The notes: generated by a model from the sequence alone, not told the origin. A stretch of DNA of 31,384 nt from ZLKRG08 sp046094385 (GCA_046094385.1 JBJTHJ010000130.1:1-31384), one strand, 5' to 3'; shown: positions 6,805 through 15,542, counted from the stretch's first letter. Numbers and translations are program-made.

Positions 6805-7981
6805 AAAGCCGCTAAATATCGGAATCGTCTGTCCATATGGTTTTGATGCGCCAGGTGGGGTCCAGGCACATATTTCAGATATGCGAGATTATTTGGTAAA
6901 TCAAGGTCACAAGGTCTCAGTACTAGCCCCATGCGGGGATGATGAGAATTTACCGAGCTGGGTGGTTAATGCCGGTAAACCAATATCTATTCCATATAAC
7001 GGGGCGGTGGCCAGAGTTCTATTTGGTCCAGCTGCATTTACAAAAGTTAAGCAATGGATCTCCGAGAATGAATTTGATCTGTTACATCTGCATGAACCTG
7101 CGATTCCAAGCATCTCTCTGCTTGCATGTTGGGCGGCAGAGGGACCCATGGTCGGTACTTTTCACGTTGCAGCAAAGAAACAGAAGGCGAGTTTTGCAAT
7201 CGTCCCAATCTTAGAACCAGTCATCGAGAAATTAGCGGCCCGAATTGCGGTAAGTGAAGCTGCCCGCGAAACTTTGCGCGCACATTTAGATACTGATGCC
7301 ATAGTGATTCCCAACGGAATCTATGCCAAGAAGATGGTTGGCCATATTCGACCTGAATGGAGCGGTAATACTCTGGGATTCATGGGGCGATTTAATGAAC
7401 CAAGAAAAGGCTTGAAAGTTCTAATCGATGCGCTTCCAATCATCAGTAGGTTTCTTCCAGAGATAAAGGTATTGGTTGCCGGTCCCGGAGAGCCAGAAGA
7501 ATTTTTGGAGCAGATTGATCCGCAATTAAGAGATCGAATTACATTTCTTGGAAAATTGTCCGATCAGGAGAAGGCAGATTTCATGTCATCTGTCGGTGCA
7601 TACATTGGGCCAAATACTGGAGGCGAATCTTTTGGGATCATCTTGGCTGAAGCATTGGCCGGTGGAGCTGCGGTAATCGCTTCAGATATCCCTGCCTTTC
7701 AAGCGTTATTAAAAGATGGAGAATATGGAAAGCTATTCAAATCTGAGGACTCTACTGATCTAGCAAAAGTGGTAATTGATCTCTTCAGAGACCAAACTTC
7801 CAGATTGCAGTTGAAAGAAAATGGCAAGGTTTACGCGCAAGCTTTCGATTGGGATATGGTCGGAGAGCAAATTTTTGAAGTTTACGAAATGGCAATTGTT
7901 GGTGGCAATAAAGTGGGCTTGGGTGCAGATAGCCGTCCATGGAACAAGATCTGGAATCGAGATAAGGGTTTAGATGTCTGA
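6797..7981 (+). CDS. pimA: Phosphatidylinositol alpha-mannosyltransferase
   Basis: GT4-family, GT-B fold glycosyltransferase of 394 residues that adds the first mannose from GDP-mannose to phosphatidylinositol at the inner membrane face. N-terminal VCPYGFDAPGGVQAH is the acceptor-side loop, and His123 is in GTFHVA. Arg198 and Lys204 in GRFNEPRKGL match the phosphate-binding pair, and the E-x7-E motif is Glu277/Glu285 in GGESFGIILAEAL. The pgsA-patA-pimA run makes PimA the clear choice among GT4 enzymes. ATG 6797 lies inside the end of patA (8-bp overlap), and the 3' end overlaps the next gene by 8 bp, so the genes are probably translationally coupled. Confidence 0.94.
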   Translation: MLEKPLNIGIVCPYGFDAPGGVQAHISDMRDYLVNQGHKVSVLAPCGDDENLPSWVVNAGKPISIPYNGAVARVLFGPAAFTKVKQWISENEFDLLHLHEPAIPSISLLACWAAEGPMVGTFHVAAKKQKASFAIVPILEPVIEKLAARIAVSEAARETLRAHLDTDAIVIPNGIYAKKMVGHIRPEWSGNTLGFMGRFNEPRKGLKVLIDALPIISRFLPEIKVLVAGPGEPEEFLEQIDPQLRDRITFLGKLSDQEKADFMSSVGAYIGPNTGGESFGIILAEALAGGAAVIASDIPAFQALLKDGEYGKLFKSEDSTDLAKVVIDLFRDQTSRLQLKENGKVYAQAFDWDMVGEQIFEVYEMAIVGGNKVGLGADSRPWNKIWNRDKGLDV

Positions 7982-8468
7982 GACAGCAATTGAGGTAGCA
8001 CTTCTAATAATTTTTCTCTGGTATCTCTCGTTTACCGCAACTCGTTTGGACAGATTGCACCACCGAGTTGAAAGTAGCTGGGCTGCATTAGATAGCTTGC
8101 TTCAAAAGAGAGCCGCTATTGCGCTAGAACTGGCACACTCCGAATTTGCAGACCCCGGCCTATCTCTGATCCTTAATCAAGCGGCACACCAAGCTCGTGA
8201 AGCAGAGATTAGTGAACGTTCTGATGCAGAAAGCGGTTTAACTTCGGCGCTTGGACTATTGCTCAAATCGCAAAGTAATACAGACCAGAGCGAATTACTT
8301 CGTGAGTTAAGTGATTTGACCGACAAAATCAGAGTTGCTGTGAAATTACATGTGGAAGCGGTTAATCGCACCCAAATGGTAAGACGAAAGAAAATTGTGA
8401 AGTTTTTTAGATTGGCAGGTCGCGCGCCACTTCCGACAATATATAAATTTGAAGATGATGCGATCTAA
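7974..8468 (+). CDS. LemA-like membrane protein
   Basis: A 164-residue protein with one N-terminal membrane helix (about 5-22) followed by a long helical region. RLHHRVESSWAALDSLLQKR (27-46) resembles the LemA core, in which a helix with VxxAWxxIDxxLxRR follows the membrane anchor. The C-terminal stretch around KIRVAVKLHVEAVN and FFRLAG, ending near an acidic FEDD, also follows the LemA pattern. The biochemical role of LemA proteins is unknown, so none is assigned. It overlaps pimA upstream by 8 bp and the next lipoprotein gene downstream. It shares the PIM operon, but nothing in the sequence ties it to PIM synthesis. Confidence 0.7.
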   Translation: MSETAIEVALLIIFLWYLSFTATRLDRLHHRVESSWAALDSLLQKRAAIALELAHSEFADPGLSLILNQAAHQAREAEISERSDAESGLTSALGLLLKSQSNTDQSELLRELSDLTDKIRVAVKLHVEAVNRTQMVRRKKIVKFFRLAGRAPLPTIYKFEDDAI

Positions 8469-9408
8469 AACCGGGTTCACACTTTTTCTAACAGCTTTGC
8501 TACTTGCAGGTTGCAGCGATAAACCTACTTCGGCCATCAGCGGTAAAGAGGCAATTGATGGCCCATTGATCGCAGTAAAGATCGATGACACAGATCAGGC
8601 CCATCCCCAAGAAGGTATCGATAAGGCGGATTTGATCTTCATTGAACAAGTTGAGGGTGGCTTGGTCAGATTGGCCGCGCTCTTTAGTACCGAAATTCCC
8701 GATCGTATTGGTCCGATACGAAGCGCTCGAATCTCCGATTTGGATCTGCTTGCTCAATTTGGAAAGGTTGCATTTTTTTATTCTGGAGCTCAAAGCAAAT
8801 TACTACCACTCATAGATCAAGCTAATCTTCACAATCTAGGCGCTCAACGCGAATCACCAAAGTTGTACAGCAGGGATGCAAATCGCTTCGCGCCTTTTGA
8901 CATGATATTAGTGGGTAGCGAAGTTAAGAATCGCATCGCTTCATTAGATGTGGCTAGGGCATCGAATATTGGGTGGAGCTTTGGAGATCTTTCGAATAAA
9001 GGAATTGAAGTTTCCTCGGCCCAAGTCAATTGGCCAGCTGCAAATTACATTGCAAATTGGAATGGACAGAGTTGGGATTTACTTCATAATGGAAAGGCAA
9101 ATCTGACAAGTTCTGGTATCCAAATCTCTCCAAGCACTTTCATCATTCAAAAAGTAGTGATCACCAATTCAGAGTTTGTAGACAAGACTGATTCGATCAC
9201 ACCACTTTCAATCACGGTTGGAGAGGGCGAGGGTTGGGTGCTTCGAGATGGAGTTGCGATAAAAGCTAGGTGGAATCGTCCTGACCCACTATCTGGCACA
9301 ACTTGGAGCGATTTAGAGGGAAATGAGATTAAGTTCGCACGCGGACAAATCTGGATTGCGCTTACCGATACCGACCCTGAATTTACGACCATAAAGCCAA
9401 AGAAGTAG
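8455..9408 (+). CDS. YerB-like (DUF3048) lipoprotein
   Basis: Predicted secreted lipoprotein of about 317 residues. The N-terminus has basic residues, a hydrophobic stretch and lipobox LLAGC with the lipidated cysteine at residue 20. The mature part has the DUF3048 pattern seen in Bacillus subtilis YerB: early PLIAVKIDDTDQAHPQEGID, then RIGPIRSARISDLDLLAQFG, and a C-terminal region with GWVLRDGVAIKARW and ARGQIWIAL. Function is unknown. Possible starts are TTG 8449, ATG 8455 and ATG 8458, all overlapping the LemA-like gene. A TATAAAT sequence (8442-8448) lies close upstream and could drive a leaderless message, so the exact start is open. Its TAG stop forms part of the pdxS -10 box. Confidence 0.82.
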   Translation: MMRSKTGFTLFLTALLLAGCSDKPTSAISGKEAIDGPLIAVKIDDTDQAHPQEGIDKADLIFIEQVEGGLVRLAALFSTEIPDRIGPIRSARISDLDLLAQFGKVAFFYSGAQSKLLPLIDQANLHNLGAQRESPKLYSRDANRFAPFDMILVGSEVKNRIASLDVARASNIGWSFGDLSNKGIEVSSAQVNWPAANYIANWNGQSWDLLHNGKANLTSSGIQISPSTFIIQKVVITNSEFVDKTDSITPLSITVGEGEGWVLRDGVAIKARWNRPDPLSGTTWSDLEGNEIKFARGQIWIALTDTDPEFTTIKPKK

Positions 9409-9411
9409 GAT
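9406..9411 (+). promoter_or_regulatory. -10 box of a probable leaderless pdxS promoter
   Basis: TAGGAT ends 7 nt before ATG 9419. Its TAG is the stop codon of the upstream lipoprotein gene, and its AT belongs to the alternative ATG at 9410. TTTACG (9382-9387), 18 nt upstream, is a possible -35. Confidence 0.55.
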
Positions 9412-9418
9412 GCGCGTT

Positions 9419-10306
9419 ATGGCTGATCACACAGGTACCGCACGCGTAAAACGAGGCATGGCTGAGATGCTCAAAGGCGGCGTCATCATGGATGTCGTTG
9501 ACTCCGAACAGGCAAAGATCGCAGAAGATGCGGGCGCTGTTGCAGTGATGGCGCTTGAACGCGTTCCTGCAGATATCAGAGCCCAAGGTGGCGTTGCCCG
9601 TATGTCTGATCCCGACATGATTGAGAAGATAAAAGCAGCAGTTTCCATACCGGTTATGGCAAAGGCACGCATTGGACATTTTGCGGAGGCGCAGATACTC
9701 GAATCTCTCGGAGTTGATTACATCGATGAGTCCGAAGTTTTGACTCCAGCAGATTATGCAAATCATATTGATAAGTGGCAGTTTAAAGTTCCGTTTGTAT
9801 GTGGTGCTACCAATCTTGGTGAAGCCTTGCGTCGAATCAACGAAGGTGCAGCCATGATTCGCTCTAAAGGCGAAGCAGGTACCGGAGATGTCTCTAATGC
9901 GGTCACACACATGCGCACAATTGGTGCGGAGATACGTAGATTGACTTCGATGCGTGAAGATGAACTTTATGTTGCAGCAAAAGAACTTAACGCTCCTTAC
10001 GATTTAGTGAAGGAAGTTGCCGCTACTGGAAAGTTGCCGGTGGTGCTTTTCACAGCTGGTGGAATCGCAACTCCCGCAGATGCTTCACTAATGATGCAAT
10101 TAGGTGCTGATGGCGTCTTTATTGGTTCCGGAATTTTCAAATCTGGCAATCCATCACAACGCGCTTCGGCTTGCGTTAAAGCGACCACTTTCTATAACGA
10201 TCCTAAAGTAGTTGCAGATGTCTCAAGAGGACTCGGAGATGCCATGGTCGGTATCAACGTCGCTGATATTCCGGTACCACATCGCTTAGCAGAACGCGGT
10301 TGGTAA
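9419..10306 (+). CDS. pdxS: Pyridoxal 5'-phosphate synthase, lyase subunit PdxS
   Basis: TIM-barrel subunit (295 residues) of the DXP-independent PLP synthase. It condenses ribose 5-phosphate, glyceraldehyde 3-phosphate and ammonia from PdxT. Asp25 (VIMD), Lys82 (PVMAKARIGHF) and Lys150 (IRSKGEAGTG) match the catalytic residues Asp24, Lys81 and Lys149 of B. subtilis PdxS, each shifted by one. GVFIGSGIF is the phosphate-binding end of the barrel. The start is assigned to ATG 9419 because TAGGAT ends 7 nt before it. The in-frame ATG at 9410 overlaps that box and would add only three residues. pdxT follows with no gap. Confidence 0.97.
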   Translation: MADHTGTARVKRGMAEMLKGGVIMDVVDSEQAKIAEDAGAVAVMALERVPADIRAQGGVARMSDPDMIEKIKAAVSIPVMAKARIGHFAEAQILESLGVDYIDESEVLTPADYANHIDKWQFKVPFVCGATNLGEALRRINEGAAMIRSKGEAGTGDVSNAVTHMRTIGAEIRRLTSMREDELYVAAKELNAPYDLVKEVAATGKLPVVLFTAGGIATPADASLMMQLGADGVFIGSGIFKSGNPSQRASACVKATTFYNDPKVVADVSRGLGDAMVGINVADIPVPHRLAERGW

Positions 10307-10957
10307 ATGCGAGTTGGGGTTTTAGCGCTCCAAGGTGATTTTCGAGAGCATCTACTGGCTCTAGATTCGATTGCAAAAGACAGCCAGTTGCTGAATATCG
10401 ATCAGAATATCGAAGCGCTTCCAGTCAAGAGAAAATCCGAACTTGAGTCCATCGACGCTCTTATTTTGCCGGGCGGCGAATCAACAACTATCGCCAAACT
10501 TGCACGTACCTTTGATCTGTTTGATTTGATTAGAGGGCGTATTAAAGATGGAATGCCCACATATGGCTCCTGTGCTGGACTGATCCTCTTAGCCGATCGC
10601 ATCGTAGATGGCGCAGAGGAGCAAGAGACCTTTGGTGGTTTGGATATCACTGCGCGACGTAACGCCTTTGGACGTCAAGTAGATTCATTTGAAAGCGAGA
10701 TAGAATTTTTAGGAATCGGTACTTTAAATGGGGTATTTATTCGAGCACCTTGGGTGGAGCAAGTAGGTCCAGGGGTAGAAGTTCTAGCAAGCACACATGG
10801 ACATCCCGTAGCGGTAAGAGAGAAAAACTTGTTAGCCACCTCATTCCATCCAGAGCTAACGCAAGATTACGCGGTGCATCGATACTTTATTACACAAGTT
10901 ATCACACCAGTTATCACACAAAATTTTAAACAAAATATTGAAGAAGATTGCAAGTAA
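10307..10957 (+). CDS. pdxT: Pyridoxal 5'-phosphate synthase, glutaminase subunit PdxT
   Basis: Class I glutamine amidotransferase (216 residues) that hydrolyses glutamine and channels ammonia to PdxS. The triad is visible as Cys89 in GSCAGLILLA, His181 and Glu183 in FHPEL. LALQGDFREH (7-16) and LPGGEST (54-60) are family signatures. ATG 10307 directly follows the pdxS stop. The C-terminal tail beyond HRYFI is longer than I expect and contains a near-perfect 12-bp tandem duplication (10897-10920) that repeats a VIT unit; the remaining tail NFKQNIEEDCK is polar and probably disordered. Confidence 0.96.
   Translation: MRVGVLALQGDFREHLLALDSIAKDSQLLNIDQNIEALPVKRKSELESIDALILPGGESTTIAKLARTFDLFDLIRGRIKDGMPTYGSCAGLILLADRIVDGAEEQETFGGLDITARRNAFGRQVDSFESEIEFLGIGTLNGVFIRAPWVEQVGPGVEVLASTHGHPVAVREKNLLATSFHPELTQDYAVHRYFITQVITPVITQNFKQNIEEDCK
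10897..10920 (+). repeat. 12-bp tandem duplication in the pdxT tail
   Basis: AGTTATCACACC (10897-10908) is followed at once by AGTTATCACACA (10909-10920): 11 of 12 bases are identical and the reading frame is kept. It adds four residues to the PdxT C-terminal extension. Confidence 0.85.
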
Positions 10958-11011
10958 AATAATGAAGCTCAAATTTAAGTTCCAGTTTAAGATTAAGAGA
11001 GGTCGATAATC

Positions 11012-11773
11012 GTGTCCGGTCATTCCAAATGGGCTACTACCAAGCATAAGAAAGCGATTATCGATGCTCGTCGCGCTAAAAGTTTTGCCAAGTTGATAAA
11101 GGCTATAGAGGTAGCAGCAAGAAATGGTGGCGCCGATACCGCCGGCAATCCAGCGTTATTCGATGCGGTTACTAAAGCCAAGAAGTCGTCAGTTCCAAAC
11201 GACAATATAGAACGCGCCATCAAACGAGGCGCTGGCCTTGAAGCAGGTGGTGCTAATTACGAAACCATCATGTATGAGGGATATGGTCCAGGTGGCGTGG
11301 CTATCATGATCGAATGTCTCTCTGATAATCGAAATCGTGCCGCATCAGATGTGCGGGTGGCGGTCACTCGTAATGGTGGCAATATGGCCGATCCCGGATC
11401 GGTTGCCTATCTCTTTAATCGAAAGGGCGTCGTTCTAGTTCCTAAATCATCGAACGTAACCGAAGACATATTGATGGAGAGCACTTTAGAAGCAGGGGCG
11501 CAGGAGATAAATGATTTGGGAGATAGTTTTGAAGTTATCTCAGAAGCATCAGATCTGGTGGCAGTGCGCTCGGCATTACAAGATGCAAAGATCGATTATG
11601 ACTCAGCAGATTCGTCATTTGTACCCTCAATGAAAATCCCCGTGGGCGATGCACCTACTGCTAAGAAGATCTTTGACTTGATAGATGCAATCGAAGACTT
11701 AGATGACGTACAAAATGTCTATGGAAACTTTGACGTGGCTGATGAAGTAATCGCACAGGCAGCGAGCCTCTAA
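11012..11773 (+). CDS. yebC: YebC/PmpR-family protein
   Basis: A 253-residue YebC-family protein. The N-terminus SGHSKWATTKHKKAIIDARR is the family signature, followed by NPALFDAVTKAKKSSVPNDN, YEGYGPGGVA and NRAASDVRVAVTRNGG. Members were first described as transcriptional regulators, and more recent work links the family to relief of ribosome stalling at proline runs; the sequence does not decide between these. Start: GTG 11012, with a good AAGAGAGG ribosome site (10995-11002) 9 nt upstream. Here a leader is present, unlike many neighbours. The 54-nt gap from pdxT has no clear terminator, so read-through from pdxST is possible. In Streptomyces and Mycobacterium yebC also lies between pdxT and ruvC. 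Confidence 0.95.
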   Translation: MSGHSKWATTKHKKAIIDARRAKSFAKLIKAIEVAARNGGADTAGNPALFDAVTKAKKSSVPNDNIERAIKRGAGLEAGGANYETIMYEGYGPGGVAIMIECLSDNRNRAASDVRVAVTRNGGNMADPGSVAYLFNRKGVVLVPKSSNVTEDILMESTLEAGAQEINDLGDSFEVISEASDLVAVRSALQDAKIDYDSADSSFVPSMKIPVGDAPTAKKIFDLIDAIEDLDDVQNVYGNFDVADEVIAQAASL

Positions 11774-11794
11774 AGTATTCTCCCGCTGATAATT

Positions 11795-11800
11795 TAGGAT
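11795..11800 (+). promoter_or_regulatory. -10 box of a probable leaderless ruvCAB promoter
   Basis: TAGGAT ends 6 nt before GTG 11807. There is no Shine-Dalgarno sequence in the 33-nt gap after yebC. A second AT-rich element, GATAAT (11788-11793), is nearby but spaced for a short leader. Confidence 0.5.
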
Positions 11801-11806
11801 TTCAGG

Positions 11807-12340
11807 GTGCGAGTGCTAGCAATCGACCCTGGCTTGACCCGTTGTGGCATTGGAGTCATTGAATCCAAGTCCATGTCTTTGGTGGCTGTGGGAGTCCTAA
11901 AGAGTTCTGCGGAACTTCCAATTGAGTTGCGCCTTCAAGACATTGATCTACAAATTCGTAAATGGATCCTTGATTTTCAACCCGATGTGATTGCAGTAGA
12001 GCGTGTTTTCTCACAATCTAATCTGCGTACGGTCATGGGAACTGCGCAAGTTGCTGGAATCGCACTTTTAGCTGCTGCGCATGCAAAGACCAAAGTTGTC
12101 ATGCACACCCCTTCAGAGGTCAAAGCTGCAGTAACTGGCAGCGGACGCGCCAAGAAGGACCAAGTTGCACAGATGGTTCAACGAATCCTGAAACTTGCTG
12201 AGATTCCAAAGCCGGTGGATGCAACTGATGCATTGGCGCTTGCGATCTGTCACGTTTGGCGAGGCTCTGGAGATGAGCGAATCGCCAAAGCCACCGCTAA
12301 GGAGAAGAATCGCCTATCACTACTTAAGGGCAGCGCATGA
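11807..12340 (+). CDS. ruvC: Holliday junction resolvase RuvC
   Basis: Endonuclease of 177 residues that cuts four-way DNA junctions moved by RuvAB. The RNase H-like acidic residues are all present: Asp7 in AIDPGLTRCG, Glu65 in AVERVF, and Asp138 and Asp141 in VDATDALALA, numbering close to E. coli. The start is GTG 11807; the protein then begins MRVLAIDPG, a normal RuvC N-terminus. The stop overlaps ruvA by 4 bp (ATGA), starting a tightly coupled ruvC-ruvA-ruvB operon. Confidence 0.98.
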   Translation: MRVLAIDPGLTRCGIGVIESKSMSLVAVGVLKSSAELPIELRLQDIDLQIRKWILDFQPDVIAVERVFSQSNLRTVMGTAQVAGIALLAAAHAKTKVVMHTPSEVKAAVTGSGRAKKDQVAQMVQRILKLAEIPKPVDATDALALAICHVWRGSGDERIAKATAKEKNRLSLLKGSA

Positions 12341-12948
12341 TTGCTTCCTTATTCGGCACTATCAAATCCTTACGATTAGATCATTTGATCGTGGATGTAA
12401 ATGGTGTTGGCTACTTGGTTCATATAAATCCTCGAACTTCCGGAGAATTGGCGTTAGGTCGAGATGTGCAGCTGTTTACCTCAATGGTTGTTCGTGAAGA
12501 TGCAATGACGCTCTATGGTTTTCTAGAACCGTCAGAACGAGAGCTATTTGAGTTATTACAAACCGTCTCCGGAATTGGCCCAAAAGTGGCGCTAGCGATA
12601 ACCCAGGCTATGAATACTGGGGATCTAGCTAGTGCAGTAAGACAGAAGGATGAGAATTCGATCTCGGCAATCCCAGGAATTGGAAAGAAGAGCGCACAGC
12701 GTTTAATTCTTGAACTTGAAGGAAAATTGGATTTTGCAATCAGAGATCTACCATCTCGAGAACTTTCTTGGAGAGAAGAGGTGCTTGATGCGTTGATCGG
12801 ATTAGGTTTCTCTCGTAGGCAAGCAGAGAGCGCTTTAAATGATTTAGCTGCTTCTTTGAGTGCATCAGACCTCGCTAATTTAAATAGCTCCGAGCGCTTG
12901 AAATTGGCTTTGACTCGTGCCAATTCGGTTAAAGGTCTCTCAAAGTGA
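12337..12948 (+). CDS. ruvA: Holliday junction DNA-binding protein RuvA
   Basis: A 203-residue protein that forms the tetramer holding the four-way junction and recruits RuvB. The N-terminal OB fold (about 1-62) begins MIASLFGTIKSL and includes VNGVGYLV. Two helix-hairpin-helix motifs follow: VSGIGPKVALAI (about 76-87) and IPGIGKKSAQRL (about 111-122). The C-terminal domain III that contacts RuvB follows a linker, with a family-like helix around DALIGLGFSRRQAE. It overlaps ruvC and ruvB by 4 bp each. Confidence 0.98.
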   Translation: MIASLFGTIKSLRLDHLIVDVNGVGYLVHINPRTSGELALGRDVQLFTSMVVREDAMTLYGFLEPSERELFELLQTVSGIGPKVALAITQAMNTGDLASAVRQKDENSISAIPGIGKKSAQRLILELEGKLDFAIRDLPSRELSWREEVLDALIGLGFSRRQAESALNDLAASLSASDLANLNSSERLKLALTRANSVKGLSK

Positions 12949-13985
12949 GTGACCGTCTTCTATCTAGCGACTCAAACTCTGAGGAGAGCAGCACCGAAAG
13001 TGCGCTACGACCCAAGAATCTACAAGAGTTTGTTGGACAGCATAGGGTTCGAGATCAAATCAGTGTTTTACTGCAATCTGCTAAGAATAGAAAGGTCAGC
13101 GCAGATCACATCTTGCTCTCTGGGCCTCCTGGATTGGGAAAGACTACTTTGGCTTTCATCCTTGCTGAGGAATTGGAAGCACCAATTCGAATCACCAGTG
13201 GTCCGGCCATTACCCATGCCGGTGATTTAGCCGCCATTTTATCTTCATTAACTGAAGGTGAAGTTCTTTTCTTAGATGAGATCCATCGTTTAACTAGGCC
13301 AGCAGAAGAGTTGTTATATCTTGCGATGGAAGATTTTCGAGTGGATGTGGTTGTAGGAAAAGGCCCTGGCGCAACTGCAATCCCACTTGAACTCCCGAAA
13401 TTCACTTTAGTTGGCGCTACCACCAGAGCCGGTTTATTACCACCACCTCTTCGGGATCGTTTTGGCTTCACTGCGCATTTGGATTTCTACGAGGATAGCG
13501 AGCTTTCGCAAATAATCTTACGTTCGGCGAAACTTCTAGCTGTTGATATCGATTCGAAGGCCATCAATGAGATTGCTAAACGATCAAGAGGAACGCCAAG
13601 AATTGCCAATCGTCTCTTGCGTCGCGTTCGTGACTTTGCATTGGTTAATAACGCAGACCAAATCAATATTGAAGTGGCCAACAAAGCTCTAGAGATGTAC
13701 GAGGTGGATCTACTTGGCCTAGATCGCCTAGATCGTGCGGTACTTAGCGCATTGATAGATCGATTTAATGGCGGACCAGTTGGTTTATCTACCTTGGCAA
13801 TCGCGGTCGGTGAGGAGAGCGAGACTGTTGAAGCTGTGGCTGAGCCATTCTTAGTTCGATCTGGGTTAATGGCTCGGACCGCAAGAGGCCGAATCGCAAC
13901 TCCGCAGGGTTTCTCACATCTAGGGCGGAAATCACCTCAAGGATGGTCGCTATTTGATAGCAATTTCGACAGTGGGAACGAGTAA
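12945..13985 (+). CDS. ruvB: Holliday junction branch-migration ATPase RuvB
   Basis: Hexameric AAA+ motor of 346 residues that drives branch migration with RuvA. The N-terminus carries LRPKNLQEFVGQ. Walker A is GPPGLGKT (60-67), Walker B is FLDEIH (109-114), sensor 1 is in GATTRAG, and PPPLRDRFG carries the arginine finger. A C-terminal winged-helix domain is recognisable from GPVGLSTLAIAVGEE and RGRIATPQGFSHLG. Start: GTG 12945 overlapping the ruvA stop (GTGA). In Streptomyces I recall yajC following ruvB; here secD comes 18 nt later. Confidence 0.98.
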   Translation: MSDRLLSSDSNSEESSTESALRPKNLQEFVGQHRVRDQISVLLQSAKNRKVSADHILLSGPPGLGKTTLAFILAEELEAPIRITSGPAITHAGDLAAILSSLTEGEVLFLDEIHRLTRPAEELLYLAMEDFRVDVVVGKGPGATAIPLELPKFTLVGATTRAGLLPPPLRDRFGFTAHLDFYEDSELSQIILRSAKLLAVDIDSKAINEIAKRSRGTPRIANRLLRRVRDFALVNNADQINIEVANKALEMYEVDLLGLDRLDRAVLSALIDRFNGGPVGLSTLAIAVGEESETVEAVAEPFLVRSGLMARTARGRIATPQGFSHLGRKSPQGWSLFDSNFDSGNE

Positions 13986-13995
13986 CTAATAAACT
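13966..13995 (+). promoter_or_regulatory. Probable leaderless promoter of secD-secF-rel
   Basis: TCGACA (13966-13971, five of six matches to TTGACA), an 18-nt spacer and TAAACT (13990-13995) lie 8 nt before ATG 14004. The -35 is inside the end of ruvB. No ribosome site is present. Confidence 0.55.
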
Positions 13996-14003
13996 CTCGC
14001 CCT

Positions 14004-15542
14004 ATGTCTACCAATACACAGGGACCAAAAGGCAGCAAACCAGGGCGCACCTTAGCCATTATCTTGCTGTTGTTATTTGCAAGCGGCGCAGCTGCGATTT
14101 TGACAGATGCCACCAAGATCAATCTCGGTTTGGATTTACGCGGTGGAACAAGCGTCACCTTGCAACCAAGAGTTTCTGAAGGTACTGCCGGAAAGGTAAC
14201 CAGCGAAGCGATCGATGAAGCGGTCGGAATTATTCGCCAGCGTGTTAACTCCTTAGGCGTTGCTGAATCTGAAGTTGCAGCGCAAGGTACCGGCACCAAT
14301 AGACAGATCGTGATCTCAGTGCCAGGTGAGACTGGGCGACGGATCGTGGAGCTAGTTGGAAATACCGCCGAATTGAGATTTCGCCAAGTTCTTGCCGAGT
14401 CCGCATCTGGTGCGGCTACGGGTGCAGGCGAAGCCACACCGGTTGCTGGAGTAAGTCCTGAGATTAATGCCAAGTTCGCTAGCTTGGATTGCGCTGCAAA
14501 TGAAGCGCGACAAGGTTTGGGTGGAGATGCCCCGGAAGATTTTGTTGTTACCTGTGCTCGTGGCTCATCCACCAAATATATTTTGGGACCGGCCGAAGTT
14601 GTTGGTCGTGAAGTTTCAAAAGCTTCAGCAGGTTTAGATAGCCAAGCTGGAAATGTCTGGACGGTGCTTCTTACATTCAATGGTGAAGGCACCAAGAAAT
14701 TTGGTTCATTGACAGCTCGGGTTACCGGGCTCGCTGCACCACAGAATCAGGTTGCGATTGTTCTAGATGGTTTGGTGGTCTCGGCACCTAGAATCACCGA
14801 AGCGATTCCATCTGGAAATGCGCAGATCACAGGTGCATTTACCCAACAAGATGCAAATGATCTGGCAAACGTTTTGAAGTATGGCGCCTTACCGTTGGCC
14901 TTCGATCGCGGTGAAGTTCAACAGGTCTCTCCAACGCTCGGTGCCAACCAATTGCGTGCCGGCTTAATCGCAGGTGGCCTTGGATTATCCCTAGTTCTGC
15001 TCTATATGTTCCTCTTCTATAGGGGCCTTGGCATCGTATCTGCAAGTTCATTGGTAATTGCCGGTGCTTTTACCTACATCTCATTCCTGCTACTTGGAAA
15101 GACCATTGGCTTTACTTTGACTCTTGCTGGAATCGCAGGTGCGATTGTTTCGATTGGTGTTACGGCCGACTCCTTTATCGTCTACTTCGAGCGTATTCGA
15201 GATGAGATTCGCGAAGGCAGATCAATTCGCTCTGCGGTTGAATCCGGATGGGTTCGTGCTCGCCGCACCATTTTGGTGGCAGACTTTGTCTCGATCATTG
15301 CGGCAGTCCTGCTCTATTTCTTTGCAGTCGGTGGTGTGCGCGGTTTCGCGTTTACGTTGGGCCTTGCTACTTTAATTGACTTGCTCGTGGTCTTCTTCTT
15401 TACAAAGCCATTTATGACCTTGCTCGGTCGAAGTAAATTCTTCAATTCAGGACGTGCAATCACTGGCATCTCTCAGAAGAGCTTGGGAGTAAAAAATGCT
15501 GGGGCTAATGCAGGCACAATTGGAAACGGGGTAGGCGCATAA
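14004..15542 (+). CDS. secD: Protein translocase subunit SecD
   Basis: RND-family accessory subunit of the Sec translocon (512 residues) that uses the proton gradient to pull exported proteins across the membrane. An N-terminal membrane helix (about 18-34) is followed by the NLGLDLRGGTSVTL signature, then a large extracytoplasmic P1 region (about 50-310), and a C-terminal block of five predicted helices that includes GVTADSFIVYFERIRDEIREG. The P1 region has an Ala/Gly-rich insert around residues 133-150. The start is ATG 14004. The stop and the secF start overlap by one base (TAATG), so SecD and SecF are separate but co-translated proteins. Confidence 0.97.
   Translation: MSTNTQGPKGSKPGRTLAIILLLLFASGAAAILTDATKINLGLDLRGGTSVTLQPRVSEGTAGKVTSEAIDEAVGIIRQRVNSLGVAESEVAAQGTGTNRQIVISVPGETGRRIVELVGNTAELRFRQVLAESASGAATGAGEATPVAGVSPEINAKFASLDCAANEARQGLGGDAPEDFVVTCARGSSTKYILGPAEVVGREVSKASAGLDSQAGNVWTVLLTFNGEGTKKFGSLTARVTGLAAPQNQVAIVLDGLVVSAPRITEAIPSGNAQITGAFTQQDANDLANVLKYGALPLAFDRGEVQQVSPTLGANQLRAGLIAGGLGLSLVLLYMFLFYRGLGIVSASSLVIAGAFTYISFLLLGKTIGFTLTLAGIAGAIVSIGVTADSFIVYFERIRDEIREGRSIRSAVESGWVRARRTILVADFVSIIAAVLLYFFAVGGVRGFAFTLGLATLIDLLVVFFFTKPFMTLLGRSKFFNSGRAITGISQKSLGVKNAGANAGTIGNGVGA

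Noticed and set aside
9383..9910. Open frame of 175 codons on the minus strand across pdxS
   Set aside because: It lies antisense to a gene with all catalytic residues, and its Cys/His/Arg-rich composition is typical of a shadow frame.
10958..11011. Terminator or riboswitch between pdxT and yebC
   Set aside because: The 54-nt gap is AT-rich with repeated TTTAAG-like words, but I find no stable hairpin followed by Ts; only the yebC ribosome site is supported.
13937..14695. Long open frame (252 codons) on the minus strand across the start of secD
   Set aside because: It is antisense to a well-supported secD, is rich in Pro, Ser and Ala in the manner of a shadow frame, and shows no recognisable domain or ribosome site.
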